Below, piece by piece: positions 1 to 10,298 of a stretch of DNA of 64,000 nucleotides. The DNA lies in NCBI GenBank assembly GCA_963969345.1, contig OZ017767.1, positions 1,302,001-1,366,000 on the forward strand. The letters run 5' to 3'. Position 1 is the first letter of the stretch, and every line of letters begins with the position of its first letter. Source of the stretch: Turbatrix aceti (Eukaryota; Nematoda; Chromadorea; Rhabditida; Panagrolaimidae). Both the position numbers and the translations under genes were made by a program. The notes under the pieces were generated by a model. The model ran no database searches. It worked only from the letters and a program-made list of their open reading frames with translations, and had not been told where the DNA came from.

Positions 1-248
1 ACTACTGCCAGAAGGGAGTTGAATACATGATCACTGAGGGCTACAACCGTGTATCTTCTGGAGAACAACTGCGTGCATGTGAATTCAATTGCTTGCGAGG
101 TACGATACAGGATCCGTACACTTTCTGTACCTGTGGCAAGAATTGTGCTTTGACCCCGATCACATTCAGGCCGCCGGATAAGAGCATGAGCTCAACGGTC
201 ATTGCTGCGACCTGTCCTGTCAAATTGATTTTTAATTATTATTGTTAG
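1..248 (+). CDS. 3' end of a paralogue of the BTB-BACK gene at 738-2276 (partial)
   Basis: The window opens inside an open frame that starts YYCQKGVEYMITEG and runs to a TAG stop at 246-248. It matches the C-terminal exon of the BTB-BACK gene on the opposite strand (YYCQKGVEYVITEG) almost residue for residue, including the EFNCL and FCTCG cysteine motifs and the closing FNYYC versus FHYYD. The two genes therefore sit tail to tail as an inverted pair about 490 bp apart. The 5' part, including any BTB domain, lies outside the window. The function of this cysteine-containing C-terminal domain is not recognised. The frame is intact in the visible part, so it is more likely a working gene than a relic. 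Confidence 0.7.
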   Translation, partial: YCQKGVEYMITEGYNRVSSGEQLRACEFNCLRGTIQDPYTFCTCGKNCALTPITFRPPDKSMSSTVIAATCPVKLIFNYYC

Positions 249-737
249 CGATGTTTTTCTGATTTTAATCAGGTTTTCATGTGAGTATTTGTTTACTGAT
301 CAATAATTGTAATTAAAAAATTGTTATTCACTTTTGGCATTTTTCTTGTGAAAGCCAAATAAATAAATAATTCAATGAAATGCGTTTATCCGGTCGACTG
401 CGGACAAAAAAAGCAAAAAACAATTATTTTTAGGCAAACAAAGACGACGAAGCATCGGCGATAACGATGGAAAAGGTCTTACAGTATCCGCAAACACGAG
501 TGTGCACCTCTCAAAGCGAAAAATACCTGACGAAGTACTGCTTCTTGTTCGACGACAAAAAGGAGTTGTACACGTATTACAAATCGATTTTGTAGACAAT
601 TTGGCTTTTTTGAGTTTGCCTAATTTTTGTAATTTTGAAATTTTTTTGAAATTATTTATTTCGTTACCACAAGAAAAATACCGCGAACAGTTTACATAGT
701 ACATCAAAAAACGTGAAACAGAGTCAAAACAAAAGCC
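249..737. other. Intergenic spacer between convergent paralogues
   Basis: AT-rich spacer between the two convergent stops. AATAAA-like strings lie near 358-368 and could serve polyadenylation of the plus-strand gene. A short open frame on either strand in 372-707 has no family resemblance or splice support. No other feature is seen. Confidence 0.5.
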
Positions 738-2276
738 CTAATCATAGTAATGAAACAGGATATTGACAGGACGGGTTGCAACACTGACCTTCAAATTCAT
801 TCTCGTATATTCGGCCGGGATCAAAGTACATTTCATGCCACAGGTACAAAAAGACCTGGGGTTATGTGTCGTACCTTGCAAGCAATTGAATTCACTTGTG
901 CGCAGTTTTCCGGAAGACGCACGGTTGGGGCCCTCTGTGATGACGTATTCAACTCCTTTCTGACAGTAGTACCTCAAATGTGCCCCGGATAACGGTACAG
1001 GAGGCTTAGAAGAAAGCGCCTGAGAAATGTACCAGTTTTTAGCCGGAGTGATGTCAGTCAAAATGCCAGAAGATGAATTCAACGTAAACCTAAAAAAAAC
1101 AACAAATACTGTATCGTAATAATTGTACGACACAACTTACCGTACAGAATTGGCGCCAGAAATGCAATGTCGACAATTGGACCTTATATGGAATCGCAAA
1201 ATCCTCAATTCGACACGGTCGCATTTCAAATCGGGAAAAAACAATTCGCACATAACGCTGCTCAAATTGAGCGAACGTTCCGAGTCGTGATGCTGAATAA
1301 GCGGCTGCAGAGGCGCCAGTGTCCGACGAATGTTCGCAGCTGAACCATCCGGTGATTGCTCGATGGCAGAAGAAATTGCGCAATCAATAATCGACCGGAT
1401 AACTTTAACGGGCAGAGCTTCGGAAGCAGTTTCGCATAAAATCGACTGCGCGACTTCGACACCAAAAGCGCAATAATCTGAATAAAAAACAAAAATATTT
1501 TCATTAAAAAATCAAAAACGGCAGCTTACTTTCCGGGATCAAAACAAGGTCCATGAATTTGATGATCATGACGCTGGCGTCACTTTTGACACATGGCAAA
1601 TGATACTTATTACCCCAGGCTAGGAAGTTGAGGGCGTTTGGCACGGCCAACTTTTCGCACAAAAAATGGTCGCATCGCTCGCGAAGAACTTGAATGTCGT
1701 ATTTTTCGGCTGAAAAGTTGACGAACAAATAAAACCCCCAAATATGGTCAAAAAAACTCACCAATGTAGCCGACTTGCTCAAAATTGTCTTCGGAAAGGT
1801 GAAAATCACTCACTTCGGTGTTGTAGATGACATCCAACGCGAAATCGAAAGCTCCGGGATCGATGTCGTCGACTCGGACGACGACCAGGCCGTCTGCGTT
1901 CTTCTCAACCTCCAATCTGGTGCCAGTGCCGTAAAACATCACATCGAAGACGTCTGACGCGTTTGCGAGAACGTTTTGGTGGGCGAAAATCTCCTAAACT
2001 AAATTTTTTTAGCTTTTTTTAATAAAAAAATAAACTTACCTTTGCCTTTGGACCAACATCGGACATTGGCGCACGACCTTCCGTAAGCGTTAGGGAGCTG
2101 TAGAGTTGCCGTGCAAACCAAAGTGGTCCAAACAAGTGATCAAGCGGGTTGAATCGAGGCTGCGTCGAGATTTCTGGAGTCAAAGTCTTATCGCACGAAT
2201 TTGATCGCGGAAACGACTTTGGTGACTTTGTGGTTTCGAAGATAAAAACCACGTCGCAATGTTTGTTCCGTTTCAT
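738..2276 (-). CDS. BTB-BACK domain protein (5 exons, about 445 aa)
   Basis: Model complement(join(738..1089,1141..1477,1530..1709,1762..1993,2040..2276)); the exon sum is a multiple of three and all introns are about 50 bp with GT-AG ends. The N-terminal half reads as a BTB/POZ fold: HCDVVFIFE strand, EIFAHQNVLANASDVFDVMFYG (here cut for length: EIFAHQNVLANASDVF), then NTEVSDFHLSEDNFEQV. A BACK-like helical part follows (KYDIQVLRERCDHFL, NALNFLAWGNKYHL). The C-terminal third is a cysteine-containing domain shared with the paralogue at 1-248 and not recognised. BTB-BACK proteins usually act as adaptors for CUL3 ubiquitin ligases; that role is inferred from the family. The start at 2276 lies directly after a TTTTTAG acceptor-like string, so an upstream exon is possible. 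Confidence 0.8.
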
Positions 2277-2993
2277 CCTAAAAATAAGAAAAAAACAATA
2301 AAAACACAAAAAAGAACGAACGAGCAAGTAAAAAAACAAAGGAAAGAAAGGCGACAATTGTGATGTTTTACGGTAGCACACTCTCGAAACGAAAGAAATA
2401 AATATGTAGAAGAATCCTAATTTACCACGTTTTTTCTCATCCACTTTTTTACGATTCTAATCTAGTTTTTTTTTTGTATTTTGACCTTTTTTTTCATTTT
2501 GGATAACGTTTTAGGAAAAAAAGGGACGTTCGCTTGAACTGAAAATAAACAGCGTAGATAAAAACACAAAAACAAAAATAGGAAGGTCTCTCAAAGCGAA
2601 AAATCCGAATGTCATTCGGAACTTTTTTAGGGGTGGGACGTGTTTCCTCCCGCAAACATCGCTAGCGAGGTGTTCTTGAAATGTGGGTCAGTTTTGATAA
2701 TGTCAAACTTTTTGTTGATACTTGCCAAAATGGTCTAGACGCGAAACATGAGTCGCAGCTTTCCTCGCATTTTTGATTTCTCTATTATTGGATCCAAGTG
2801 TTCAAAATTTTTAGTCGAAAGACCTTGACGCGTAAAAGGCAAAATCGGTACTCTGTACCTTGTTTATTGAATCTGACAATTTCAAAATAGGCATCAAACA
2901 GGTATTAGAATATATTTTTTCAAGTTTATTCGTACAATAGATAGTTTTTTATGTTTCGTTGTTTTTCTTTTAAAAAAATGCAATATGAATGTT
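2277..2993. other. Intergenic region, no gene seen
   Basis: AT-rich spacer between the 5' end of the BTB-BACK gene and the 3' end of coiled-coil gene A. It has poly-A/T tracts and a short hairpin-like GAATGTCATTC near 2607. No open frame with splice support was found. Confidence 0.4.
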
Positions 2994-5977
2994 TCACGAC
3001 TGTTCGGGTTGGGGGTACAACTGCGCCATCTGGTTTCCAAGGAAAGGCGCTCCATTATTTGTACTGCTTTGCACGCTTTTGTCCTCGTCTTCTGCTATTG
3101 TGCTAAAAAATGTTGATGGAAATAACTTTTTTAATTTTAATTTTTGGCAATATCGAAAAAAACAAAAAAAACTTACGACTCATCATTAATGGTTTCGCTT
3201 TTCGTTTTTATGTTTTGAAGACGTTGTTTCAAAACACTCGGAAGAATGCTGTTGACAACAAATTTTCGATCGACATTTTCAAATGCCTCGATTTCTTTTT
3301 TCAGCTCTTCAACGACAGACGGGGTCGTGCCACGGTTAATGTAGTCATAAATTTTTTTTTCAATGTCGATGAGTTTTCTTTCGGAATCCATTTCGGCAAC
3401 CAACGCATTTCTGAAGACGCTACCGCCGCCGACGATTTGTTCAAAATCCAGACAGATTTTTTCATCTTTTTTGAAGTTGTATTCTGCGACAGTGAATGAG
3501 TGAATATTGCCATAGCGGTTTTGAAGTGTCAAAAATTTTTTAACGCATTCGGTTTTTTGGAAAACGGATTCCAAATTCGCTTTATCTTCTGGTAAGACGT
3601 ATTTTCGCGTATCATTTAGTTCTTGCCTTTTTTGAAGCAAACCCTTAATTACTGTTTGCTGTTTTGCAAGATTTTTTTCTGCTTCAGGATTCTCAATGAT
3701 TTTGGGGACGATTAAGGATTTTGCATTGTCGACGGCTTTTTGAACTTTCGATTGATATTGTTGTTCGTCTTGAATTTCGCCAGCGATGATGTCGACTTCT
3801 TCAGTTATCATTTCACAAATTTTTTCCAAATTGTGTTGTATTTCTGAACATTGTATAATTTTGCTATTGTTATCCGGAAAATGTTTGAGATTGTCGGCAA
3901 TTGTTTGCAATTTTTTGAAAGTATCATTTTCGACCTTTTGAATTTTGACTTTTAATTCCACAAACATTGTTTTACATTTTTCAGCCTCACTAACGGATCT
4001 TTTGGATTTTTTGAGCGTCTGAAATTCGGTTGAGCAATTTGTAATGTACTGAGTGAATTTGGCTTGCAGGCTTTTAAATTTCTTGGATTCCGCTTCGACA
4101 AATTTTTCGATGTTGGATTTGAGTTTGCGACCAGTCGATAACAGATTCTGAATTTCAATACGAGTTTTTTCTTTGCATGGAAAAGGTGGTTCAATCACTT
4201 GAGCACATTGTTTGTAGGCGACGCAAAGCTGGTTGTACGCCTTCGCAAGTTCATCAAATGACTTTAGAGATTTGGCGGCATGATTAATAGCAGTTGATAA
4301 TTTTTCACGCTTCTTTTTTTGAAGCTGTCCCAACAGAATATCAAAACGTTTACATAGCACTTCGCCATTGTCGCCGTATGTAACGTACTTTATGTTGTCA
4401 TCTTGGAGAGCAGGAAGAGAGTTCAGGTCGTTGAGAATTTCAGAAATAGCCGTATTTTCTTCTTCTTGAGTTCCATCGTCTTTGACAAATTGCTTTTCAA
4501 AATTATCCATGCGTTGTTCAATTTGTTTGGCAAAATTGTTGAATTTTGTAACTTTTTCAATTTCCTTTTTGAGTTCGGTGACGAATCCCCAATCTGTATC
4601 ATTCAAAAGTTGCGAATGTGCATCCTGCAGCTGCTGTCGCACTGAATCGTCTTTGATTTGTTCAATGTCGTTACCCATGTCTTTCAGCTTTTTAATTCGA
4701 ATGCCAAATTTTTTGGCATCATTGACGGCAGTTTCCAATGATTTTTTTTTCTGCTTGTCATCACAATAGCGGAAATAAAATTCTTCCAGCTCGTTGCAGC
4801 AGCTATAAAAGTTGATGGAAACTGAACGTGGATCACTGTTGACTTTAAATTTTGGTTGTTCTTCGGTTGTTTTGTGCCGAATTTGGTCAAGAGATTGAAT
4901 AAATTCTGCATGAAAATTCATGACAGGAAATCCTGCCACTTCTCCGACGTAAATTGGCGGCGTGATTGAAACATTTTTTTGGGGTCGAATGGATTCTGCA
5001 TTCTTATGGATGGAATCCTTCTGTGTAAATTGATCATTTGCATTTTCAGATTCATCAACATTTGAAAGGTTTGTCTTTAGCGTAGGCACTTTTTTCTGAA
5101 AAATCTGTTCTTCAGTGTCAGGTGTTTCATTTTTTTCGTGTGATTCTGAAATTTTTTTGTTAATTACGAGCAATGTGAAAAGAATTTGTATTTTTCTCAC
5201 CGATGCCATCAACAACAGAATTGGTGAGTTTGTTAACGAATGATAAATCGGCAGGAAGTACATCATTATGTGTCGTTGGTGTAGTTGAATGTGCTGCATC
5301 CGTTGTATCTGTGCTCACTGCGCTTTGTTCTCCCCATGAAATTTTGCCTCTGGGAACCGGTGGTAGGTTTAAAGAGCCTGAATTGATTTGATGAAGTCTA
5401 CTTTGGATTTTTCAATCCAGGATCTTACCAAAGCTGTCATTTACGGAAATCATGTGATTATTCTCGAGCTCATCAGTACTGGGGGTCAACAAAGGTGTCG
5501 TTGGGGCCACTGCTGATGCAAATGAATCGTTAAGCGTTTCGTGTTCATCGCCAGGTACAGGGGTTTTGCGATCAATGTCAGAAAATCCGAATGAAGGAAC
5601 ATCTGAGATATTCGATTGCAGTGTTGAATCTGAAGTTTGTTTCATTTAATTTTTTAGATAAAAACAGCAGTTTACGAACGTTCTACATATTGGTATCTTT
5701 GATTTCCAAGAATTTCAACTTCGTCATTTCTATCTAGAAACATGACATATGTATGTATATCATTAAATTAATAGTCGTAAACTTACCGATTTCTGCTTCA
5801 TAATTTTGATGTGAATAATTTTCGCGATCCCCAGTATGGGTTGTGGCTGAAAAACAAGTATGTGTATATCATTTTTTTAAATGTTTTTCCTAACATACCG
5901 GGGTCAATGATAGAGAAATCGTCGTAGTCAAAAATGCTGTCGTCAGGAGAATTCACATTACCTGAAGACGATGACAT
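2994..5977 (-). CDS. Modular acidic/coiled-coil protein, family copy A (7 exons, about 882 aa)
   Basis: Model complement(join(2994..3102,3177..5145,5201..5377,5429..5629,5680..5733,5787..5846,5899..5977)); exons sum to 2649 nt, in frame. Exons 1-5 encode an acidic Ser/Thr/Asp-rich head (MSSSSGNVNSPDDSIFDYDD; later KISWGEQSAVSTDTTDAAHS). The 1969-nt exon 6 encodes a long Lys/Glu-rich region with heptad-like Leu/Ile spacing, predicted coiled coil, containing LLNDTDWGFVTELKKEIEKV and ICLDFEQIVGGGSVFRNALV. The short last exon ends with PFLGNQMAQLY, a tail motif shared with copies B and D. There is no signal peptide or membrane helix, so it is probably cytoplasmic or nuclear. I do not recognise the family; it may be a nematode-specific structural or scaffold protein. 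Exon 5 diverges in its second half from copies B and C (VLPADLSFVNKL against VLPVRETPQDEN), which indicates local rearrangement. Confidence 0.72.
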
Positions 5978-6700
5978 GATGATGCGGGTTGACGACGTGT
6001 GTCAAGTAACTATAAATTGCTTACATCAAATGCAGTTTTATACACACATCATTTATATCAAAAATTTCGATATTTGCACGGAAAAACGTATGTACGCACT
6101 ATAAAACATAAAACCGGTCAAAAAACGAAGCGTCGATACACAAATAAAATTATGCATTGACTAAAAATTATTTGCGTGAGATGTAGACTACTTAGCAGAA
6201 CCATTTGCAACAGAATCCTCCGACGAAGAACGATGGATTCTGTTGCAAATGGTTCTGCAACAGATACTATAATAGGCGACTCGTTCTACACATTTCCGTC
6301 ATGGGCTAACACGGTATTCAACAAGCCAAAAATCAGACCGAAGCGAGTTGACGCTTCGTCCCAACAACTAACCGCTCACTAACGGTGAAATAAGTAGAAA
6401 ATAAGATCGTCTCATAAATATATATCAGCGCGCAATTTCGATATTTGCAGCATCGCTTGACGCAAAAAATACCGAAAAACAACTTGATTTCGAGATTGCA
6501 CACTTTTTTCCGTTATGTTTCGCAAAATAAATATCCCTGCTATATTTTATGCATAAAAAATTTTGATATTTTTGAGAAAAATGTTTTGTGTTTGTATTTT
6601 AAAATAAATAAATAAATTTAAAATACTGTTAACAAAATTGTAAGAAGTACTGTTTACCTAATGTTTTTACTCTTTATTACAAGCACTTTTTTTATTCTAA
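5978..6700. promoter_or_regulatory. Upstream region of copy A, conserved in copies B and C
   Basis: About 650 bp upstream of the copy A start is repeated nearly base for base upstream of copy B (13557-14260) and, with insertions, upstream of copy C (21157-22830). It includes the recurring string AATTTCGATATTTGCA or close variants (near 6062, 6433, 6546) and the hairpin at 6195-6258. No core promoter can be assigned with certainty. Conservation could simply reflect recent duplication. Confidence 0.35.
6195..6258. repeat. Perfect 24-bp inverted repeat with 16-nt loop
   Basis: Left arm 6195-6218 (GCAGAACCATTTGCAACAGA...) and right arm 6235-6258 are perfect reverse complements separated by a 16-nt loop. 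The same structure occurs upstream of copy B at 13774-13837. In copy C the left arm is present near 22017 but the right arm is replaced by unrelated sequence. Confidence 0.85.
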
Positions 6701-6701
6701 A

Positions 6702-7021
6702 AGGCAATGGCCCGACAGGCACACGGTGTGGCTTCAAAAAGGCGTCCCGCCCTTCTTTTAAGCTTGTTGTTATTCGCAACGCTCCGTCCGGGAGTTTTTC
6801 AGAAAAAAATGAAGTGGAGTTTTTCGCACGTCCGGTTTTTCACCTTTTACTGTCGTGTTCTCAAGCATGGAGCGGGTGCGAACCAAGCTTTGCGGCAAGG
6901 TTTTTGTATAATACTACTTTGGATTACGATGAAAGAAGGTTTCAATAAATGAAAATAAATTGTTTGGACTGTGTCAGAATTTTGTTATTTATTATCACGT
7001 TTAGTTTCAAATTTCACGATT
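6702..7021. repeat. Dispersed fragment shared with 15691-15813, 16972-17165 and 24294-24480
   Basis: The stretch 6702-6818 (GGCAATGGCCCGACAGGCAC onward) recurs at 15697-15813, and partly at 22950-23145. From about 6819 the sequence jumps to TTTTTCGCACGTCCGG, which lies about 1.15 kb further on at 16971 and 24293. The block between, which holds the type II membrane protein gene in the other two copies, is missing here. Short open frames on the plus strand have no splice or family support. Confidence 0.6.
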
Positions 7022-7035
7022 TTAGACGAAACTTT

Positions 7036-7348
7036 TCAATTTTTGATCGTTGTCAGTTGAATGAAAACTGCGCCACAGCATAAAATTATTGTAGAAATAA
7101 TAAAAACCGTAATTGAAATTTTGGAATGTTGTTTGACAGCTTTGATAAACACCTAAAAATGCAAAGCTAAGAAACATCTGTGATAAACATCTTACTGTTG
7201 AACTTCCTACCTGCCGAAACTGCTTGCTCATCCCACAGTAAATGAAAAACGACATTGAAGCATGAATAAGCGACAACATGTCCATCAAGTCGCCCTTGTA
7301 AAAATTTAATACAAATTCCTCGGAACTAATAGCCACAGCCACCGACAT
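7036..7348 (-). pseudogene. 3' fragment of the srw-type receptor gene
   Basis: This is a copy of the last two exons of the receptor gene at 24507-25748. It reads MSVAVAISSEEFVLNFYKGD then LMDMLSLIHASMSFFIYCGM and KQFRQ, followed by an intron and the final hydrophobic exon (7036-7152). Relative to the intact gene NNL is replaced by K (6 bp lost). Its left-hand coding boundary is fused directly to exon 7 of the modular family, whose frame reads into it and stops after about 15 residues. It lacks helices 1-6 and cannot encode a receptor. Confidence 0.75.
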
Positions 7349-7792
7349 AGTGACACATCTTGTTCGGCGATAACTAATTTTGCAAAGCGTTCTTCGTTTG
7401 AAAACTGTGCAGTTGAGTCTTCTTTCTGTTCAGGACACGATTCGTGGACTGAATGATCCCGTTCAGGTTGCCCGAGGTCGTCGTGCACAGAAAGTTCTGT
7501 GTCTTCGAAGTCTGATAGATCCGCTAGAAGATCTGCAAGAGAATCTGGAGTATTCCCAGTTGCGCAGTTTGTATCTTGCTGTAAAACATGTTCCTGAATA
7601 AAGTCATCCGCAGCTTCAAAGGTCGTCTTTTCGTTGTGTGGCCCTGAAATTATGAATATAAAAAATCTATTTTTTTTATGAAAATACTTACCAGAGTCGT
7701 CACAATCGGACCAATCTTCATCATCGGAAAAAACATCCTTCAATAGCTTTCGAAGATTAGGATCTTTAGTTTTTTTTATGTTCATCTGGGAG

Positions 7793-8291
7793 TAGGGTTC
7801 GAACCCCCCCCCGTATCGGGTCGGGGACGGGGGTAGTCGGGGGCAGAGGTGTCGGGGGCGGGGGAATTCTGCCCCCGACGGGGGCAGAAGTCGGCGGGGA
7901 CGGGGGTAATTGCCCCCGAGTCCTATGAAAAATAATAAAAAAAAGGTGTCAATTTTATCTTAAAACGAAAACCGAGGCATATTTTGAACAAATTTTTCGT
8001 ATTTTGCTCTGTTTTTGCCTTTTTGTGTTGTTTTTGAACGTTTTTCCGCGTTTAACGCTAAATTTTGCTCATTGTCGGGGGCAGAATCTGTCGGGGGCGG
8101 GGGTTTTACTCCCCGACGGGGGTCACAAATGGTCGGGGGCGGGGGTCGGGGGGCCACCCCCGGCTTCACCCCCGCGGGGATCCCCGCGGGGGCGGGGGGG
8201 GGTTCGAACCCTAGGGGCGGGGGTCGGGGGGCCACCCCCGGCTTCACCCCCGCGGGGATCCCCGCGGGGGCGGGGGGGGGTTCGAACCCTA
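7793..8291. mobile_element. hAT-like non-autonomous element, GC-rich, 499 bp, 8-bp TSD
   Basis: Inserted in exon 6 of copy A2. Termini are TAGGGTTCGAACCCCCCCC and its reverse complement, flanked by the 8-bp duplication TCTGGGAG (7785-7792 and 8292-8299). The uninterrupted exon in copies B and C has one TCTGGGAG, a natural empty site. The interior is extremely G/C-rich at both ends around an AT-rich middle. A roughly 77-bp unit ending in TTCGAACCCTA is repeated (about 8131-8214 and 8215-8291). 8-bp TSDs and this terminus type are known of hAT transposons; no transposase is present. Confidence 0.88.
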
Positions 8292-8679
8292 TCTGGGAGG
8301 GAACTTGTTGCTGAACAATCCGCTTTTCAGCTTCATAAGAGTTTTCTGAAATTCGTTCCGTTATTTGCAAACAATATAAACATTTTTTTATGTTTTTACA
8401 ATGTAAATACTTACCGGTGCCGTCAAAGACAGAATGATCAAGAGCAGGCTGAAGCTCTTCAGTACCGGTGACTGCCGGAAGGTTTTCATCCTGCGGTGTT
8501 TCACGAACAGGAAGTACATCATTATGTGTCGTTGGTGTAGTTGAATGTGCTGCATCCGTTGTATCTGTGCTCACTGCGCTTTGTGCTCCCCATGAAATTT
8601 CGCCTCTAGGAACCGATGGTAGGTTTAAAGAGCCTGAATTGATTTGATGAAGTACACTTTGGTTTTCATAATCCAGGAT

Positions 8680-8720
8680 CTTACCAGAGCTGTCATTTAC
8701 GGAATGACAGCTCTGGTAAG
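8680..8720. repeat. Short perfect inverted duplication at the exon 4 remnant
   Basis: CTTACCAGAGCTGTCATT (8680-8697) is followed after five bases by its exact reverse complement (8703-8720). It duplicates, in inverted orientation, the last bases of exon 4 and its donor. It marks the breakpoint where the new first exon of copy A2 was joined. Confidence 0.85.
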
Positions 8721-8849
8721 GCGTTTTTCGTTTCGTCTATTTACATAACAGTTTTGAAAAAAAAGATACCTTTTTCGTTGACGGAGTAATCGTTGGCCCT
8801 GCCGTCTTTAGCTGACGATGATTTATTGGGAAACGAAGACATGACGTTG

Positions 8850-9537
8850 AAGACTGGCAAAGTTGTCAAACAACTGAAATTTAAATGCAAAATGTGTTTG
8901 TCGTTTTTACGGAACAATTTCGATATTTTGCACAAAATTCCACGCAAAAAAAGACGCTTTTGAATGAAAATGGGACTACAAATTTACCAATGATCACCTG
9001 TTATCACTGAGAAACAAATAAAGTCTTGTGAAGAATATGCTAACACAAGAAAAAATAATTGTGATACTTTAAACTACTTGCACTTTTTTGTATTTGTACA
9101 TTTTCTGACCGGTGTAAACGGATCAGAGAAAGCGAAGCAAAGTGACATATCAAGTCCCACTAAAATGTTTGCAACAAATTGTAAACATTTTAGCAGGACT
9201 TTACAAAAGTGTTGAAAAAGGTTTTTTTGTACTTTGTAATCATACTCAGGCTTCTAAACCGCAGAGTAAATTTAACAGAAAACAAAACACCACTAAATCT
9301 TTAGTTCTTATGATTGAAAATGTGCACATAATATAACACGCAATTTCGATATTTGTAGAAAAATGTTTTGCTTATCACTTTGCGTCAGTCGTAAAAAGAT
9401 GATGTTTTCAAGAATGCATGTAAAAACTGTTTCACAAAATATTATACTTAAATACGCCAAAAGTATAAAACATAATCTATATTATTCATTTGTCATAATC
9501 ATATTTACTACATAGTTTGTATTTATGCAACAAGCAT
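8850..9537. other. Intergenic region with small hairpins
   Basis: AT-rich. Two versions of the AATTTCGATATTTG motif occur (near 8914 and 9336) upstream of truncated family pieces. A hairpin CTAAAATGTTT...AAACATTTTAG lies at about 9160-9195. No supported gene. Confidence 0.4.
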
Positions 9538-9935
9538 TTATGCAAGTTGATTATCACCGTAGTACAACTGAGCCATAATATTCCCCAGAAATATGGGTTT
9601 TCCATCATCCGCATCATCAGTAACTCCGCTTTTGTCGTTGTCTTCTGCGATTGAGCTAAAAAATGTTTTCAGAAAAAAATATTTGTTTAGTGTTTTTCTG
9701 ATTTTTATCAATTCCTTTCTGCACTTACGAATTATTGTCGATAGGTTTTCTTTCTGCATCCATTTCGTTAACCCACGCATTTTCGAAAGTTATGTCGCCG
9801 CCGACAATTTGTTCAAAATTTTGACATATTTTTTGAACATTCTCGAAATTGGATTCTGCAAAACTGAATGAGTGAGGACTGTCGTAACTTGTTCGAAATT
9901 TCAAGCATTTTGTCTTTTTGAGAAGCTTCTAAAAA
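9538..9935 (-). pseudogene. 3' end fragment of the coiled-coil family (copy D)
   Basis: Two exons remain: about 9729-9935 (HSFSFAESNFENVQKICQNF, then EQIVGGDITFENAWVNEMDA) and 9538-9655 (SIAEDNDKSG ... PIFLGNIMAQLYYGDNQLA, stop). Their shared intron sits exactly where copy A has its last intron. Everything upstream, including the head exons and most of the coil, is missing. The frame is intact, so truncation rather than decay removed the gene. It confirms the conserved tail motif FLGNxMAQLY. Confidence 0.7.
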
Positions 9936-10298
9936 AAAATAAATAAATCTTCTATAACAAAATGTGATGTGTTATTAGATTTGTTTATCTCCCAAGAAAT
10001 CTCGAGATTTTGATATTTTGTGTATTACTCATCAGTGCTGTCGCAGCTTTGAAATCGCTAGCAAAAAACATTCTCAGCGATCAATCAGGCCGGGCATAGC
10101 AATGAACGTATTTGCTACCAACTGCTTTTGAGTTGGAAATTGTGGAATTACAAACTCGTTCAACAGCGTGACCGATTTTTATTGTTTTTTAAAACGTTTT
10201 TTTCAAACAGAATTATCATTTATTTGTACATACTTACATTGTTAAAAATACAGTTTTTAAACTTTTAAAAATATTAAAAGAATATTATTTATATAATT
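9936..10298. other. Intergenic region, nothing recognised
   Basis: AT-rich spacer between fragment D and the stop of copy B. One weak TTTTGATATTTTG motif occurs near 10007. Confidence 0.4.

Larger units (their letters stand above)
7340..8842 (-). pseudogene. Rearranged fragment of the modular family (copy A2)
   Basis: A distinct first exon (8770-8842, MSSFPNKSSSAKDGRANDYS) precedes a remnant of exon 4, exon 5 (about 8414-8632), exon 6 and exon 7 (ending about 7340). The exons match copies B and C closely, e.g. VRETPQDENLPAVTGTEELQ and WSDCDDSG with the same GT donors. Exon 6 is split by a 499-bp GC-rich insertion, and exon 7 (AEQDVSL) runs out of frame into a receptor fragment. There is neither a coiled-coil body nor an in-frame membrane helix. 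The new first exon ends in the same phase as the family's exon 1, so transcription of a chimeric message is conceivable. Confidence 0.65.

Noticed and set aside
372..707. 111-codon minus-strand frame
   Set aside because: Low-complexity, no splice support, no counterpart near the paralogue.
6661..6952. Plus-strand frames in the dispersed fragment
   Set aside because: The sequence is a duplicated mosaic; the frame is not kept in the other copies.
8004..8471. Plus-strand frames rich in Gly, Pro and Arg
   Set aside because: They lie in the GC-rich MITE, where stop codons are rare by composition.
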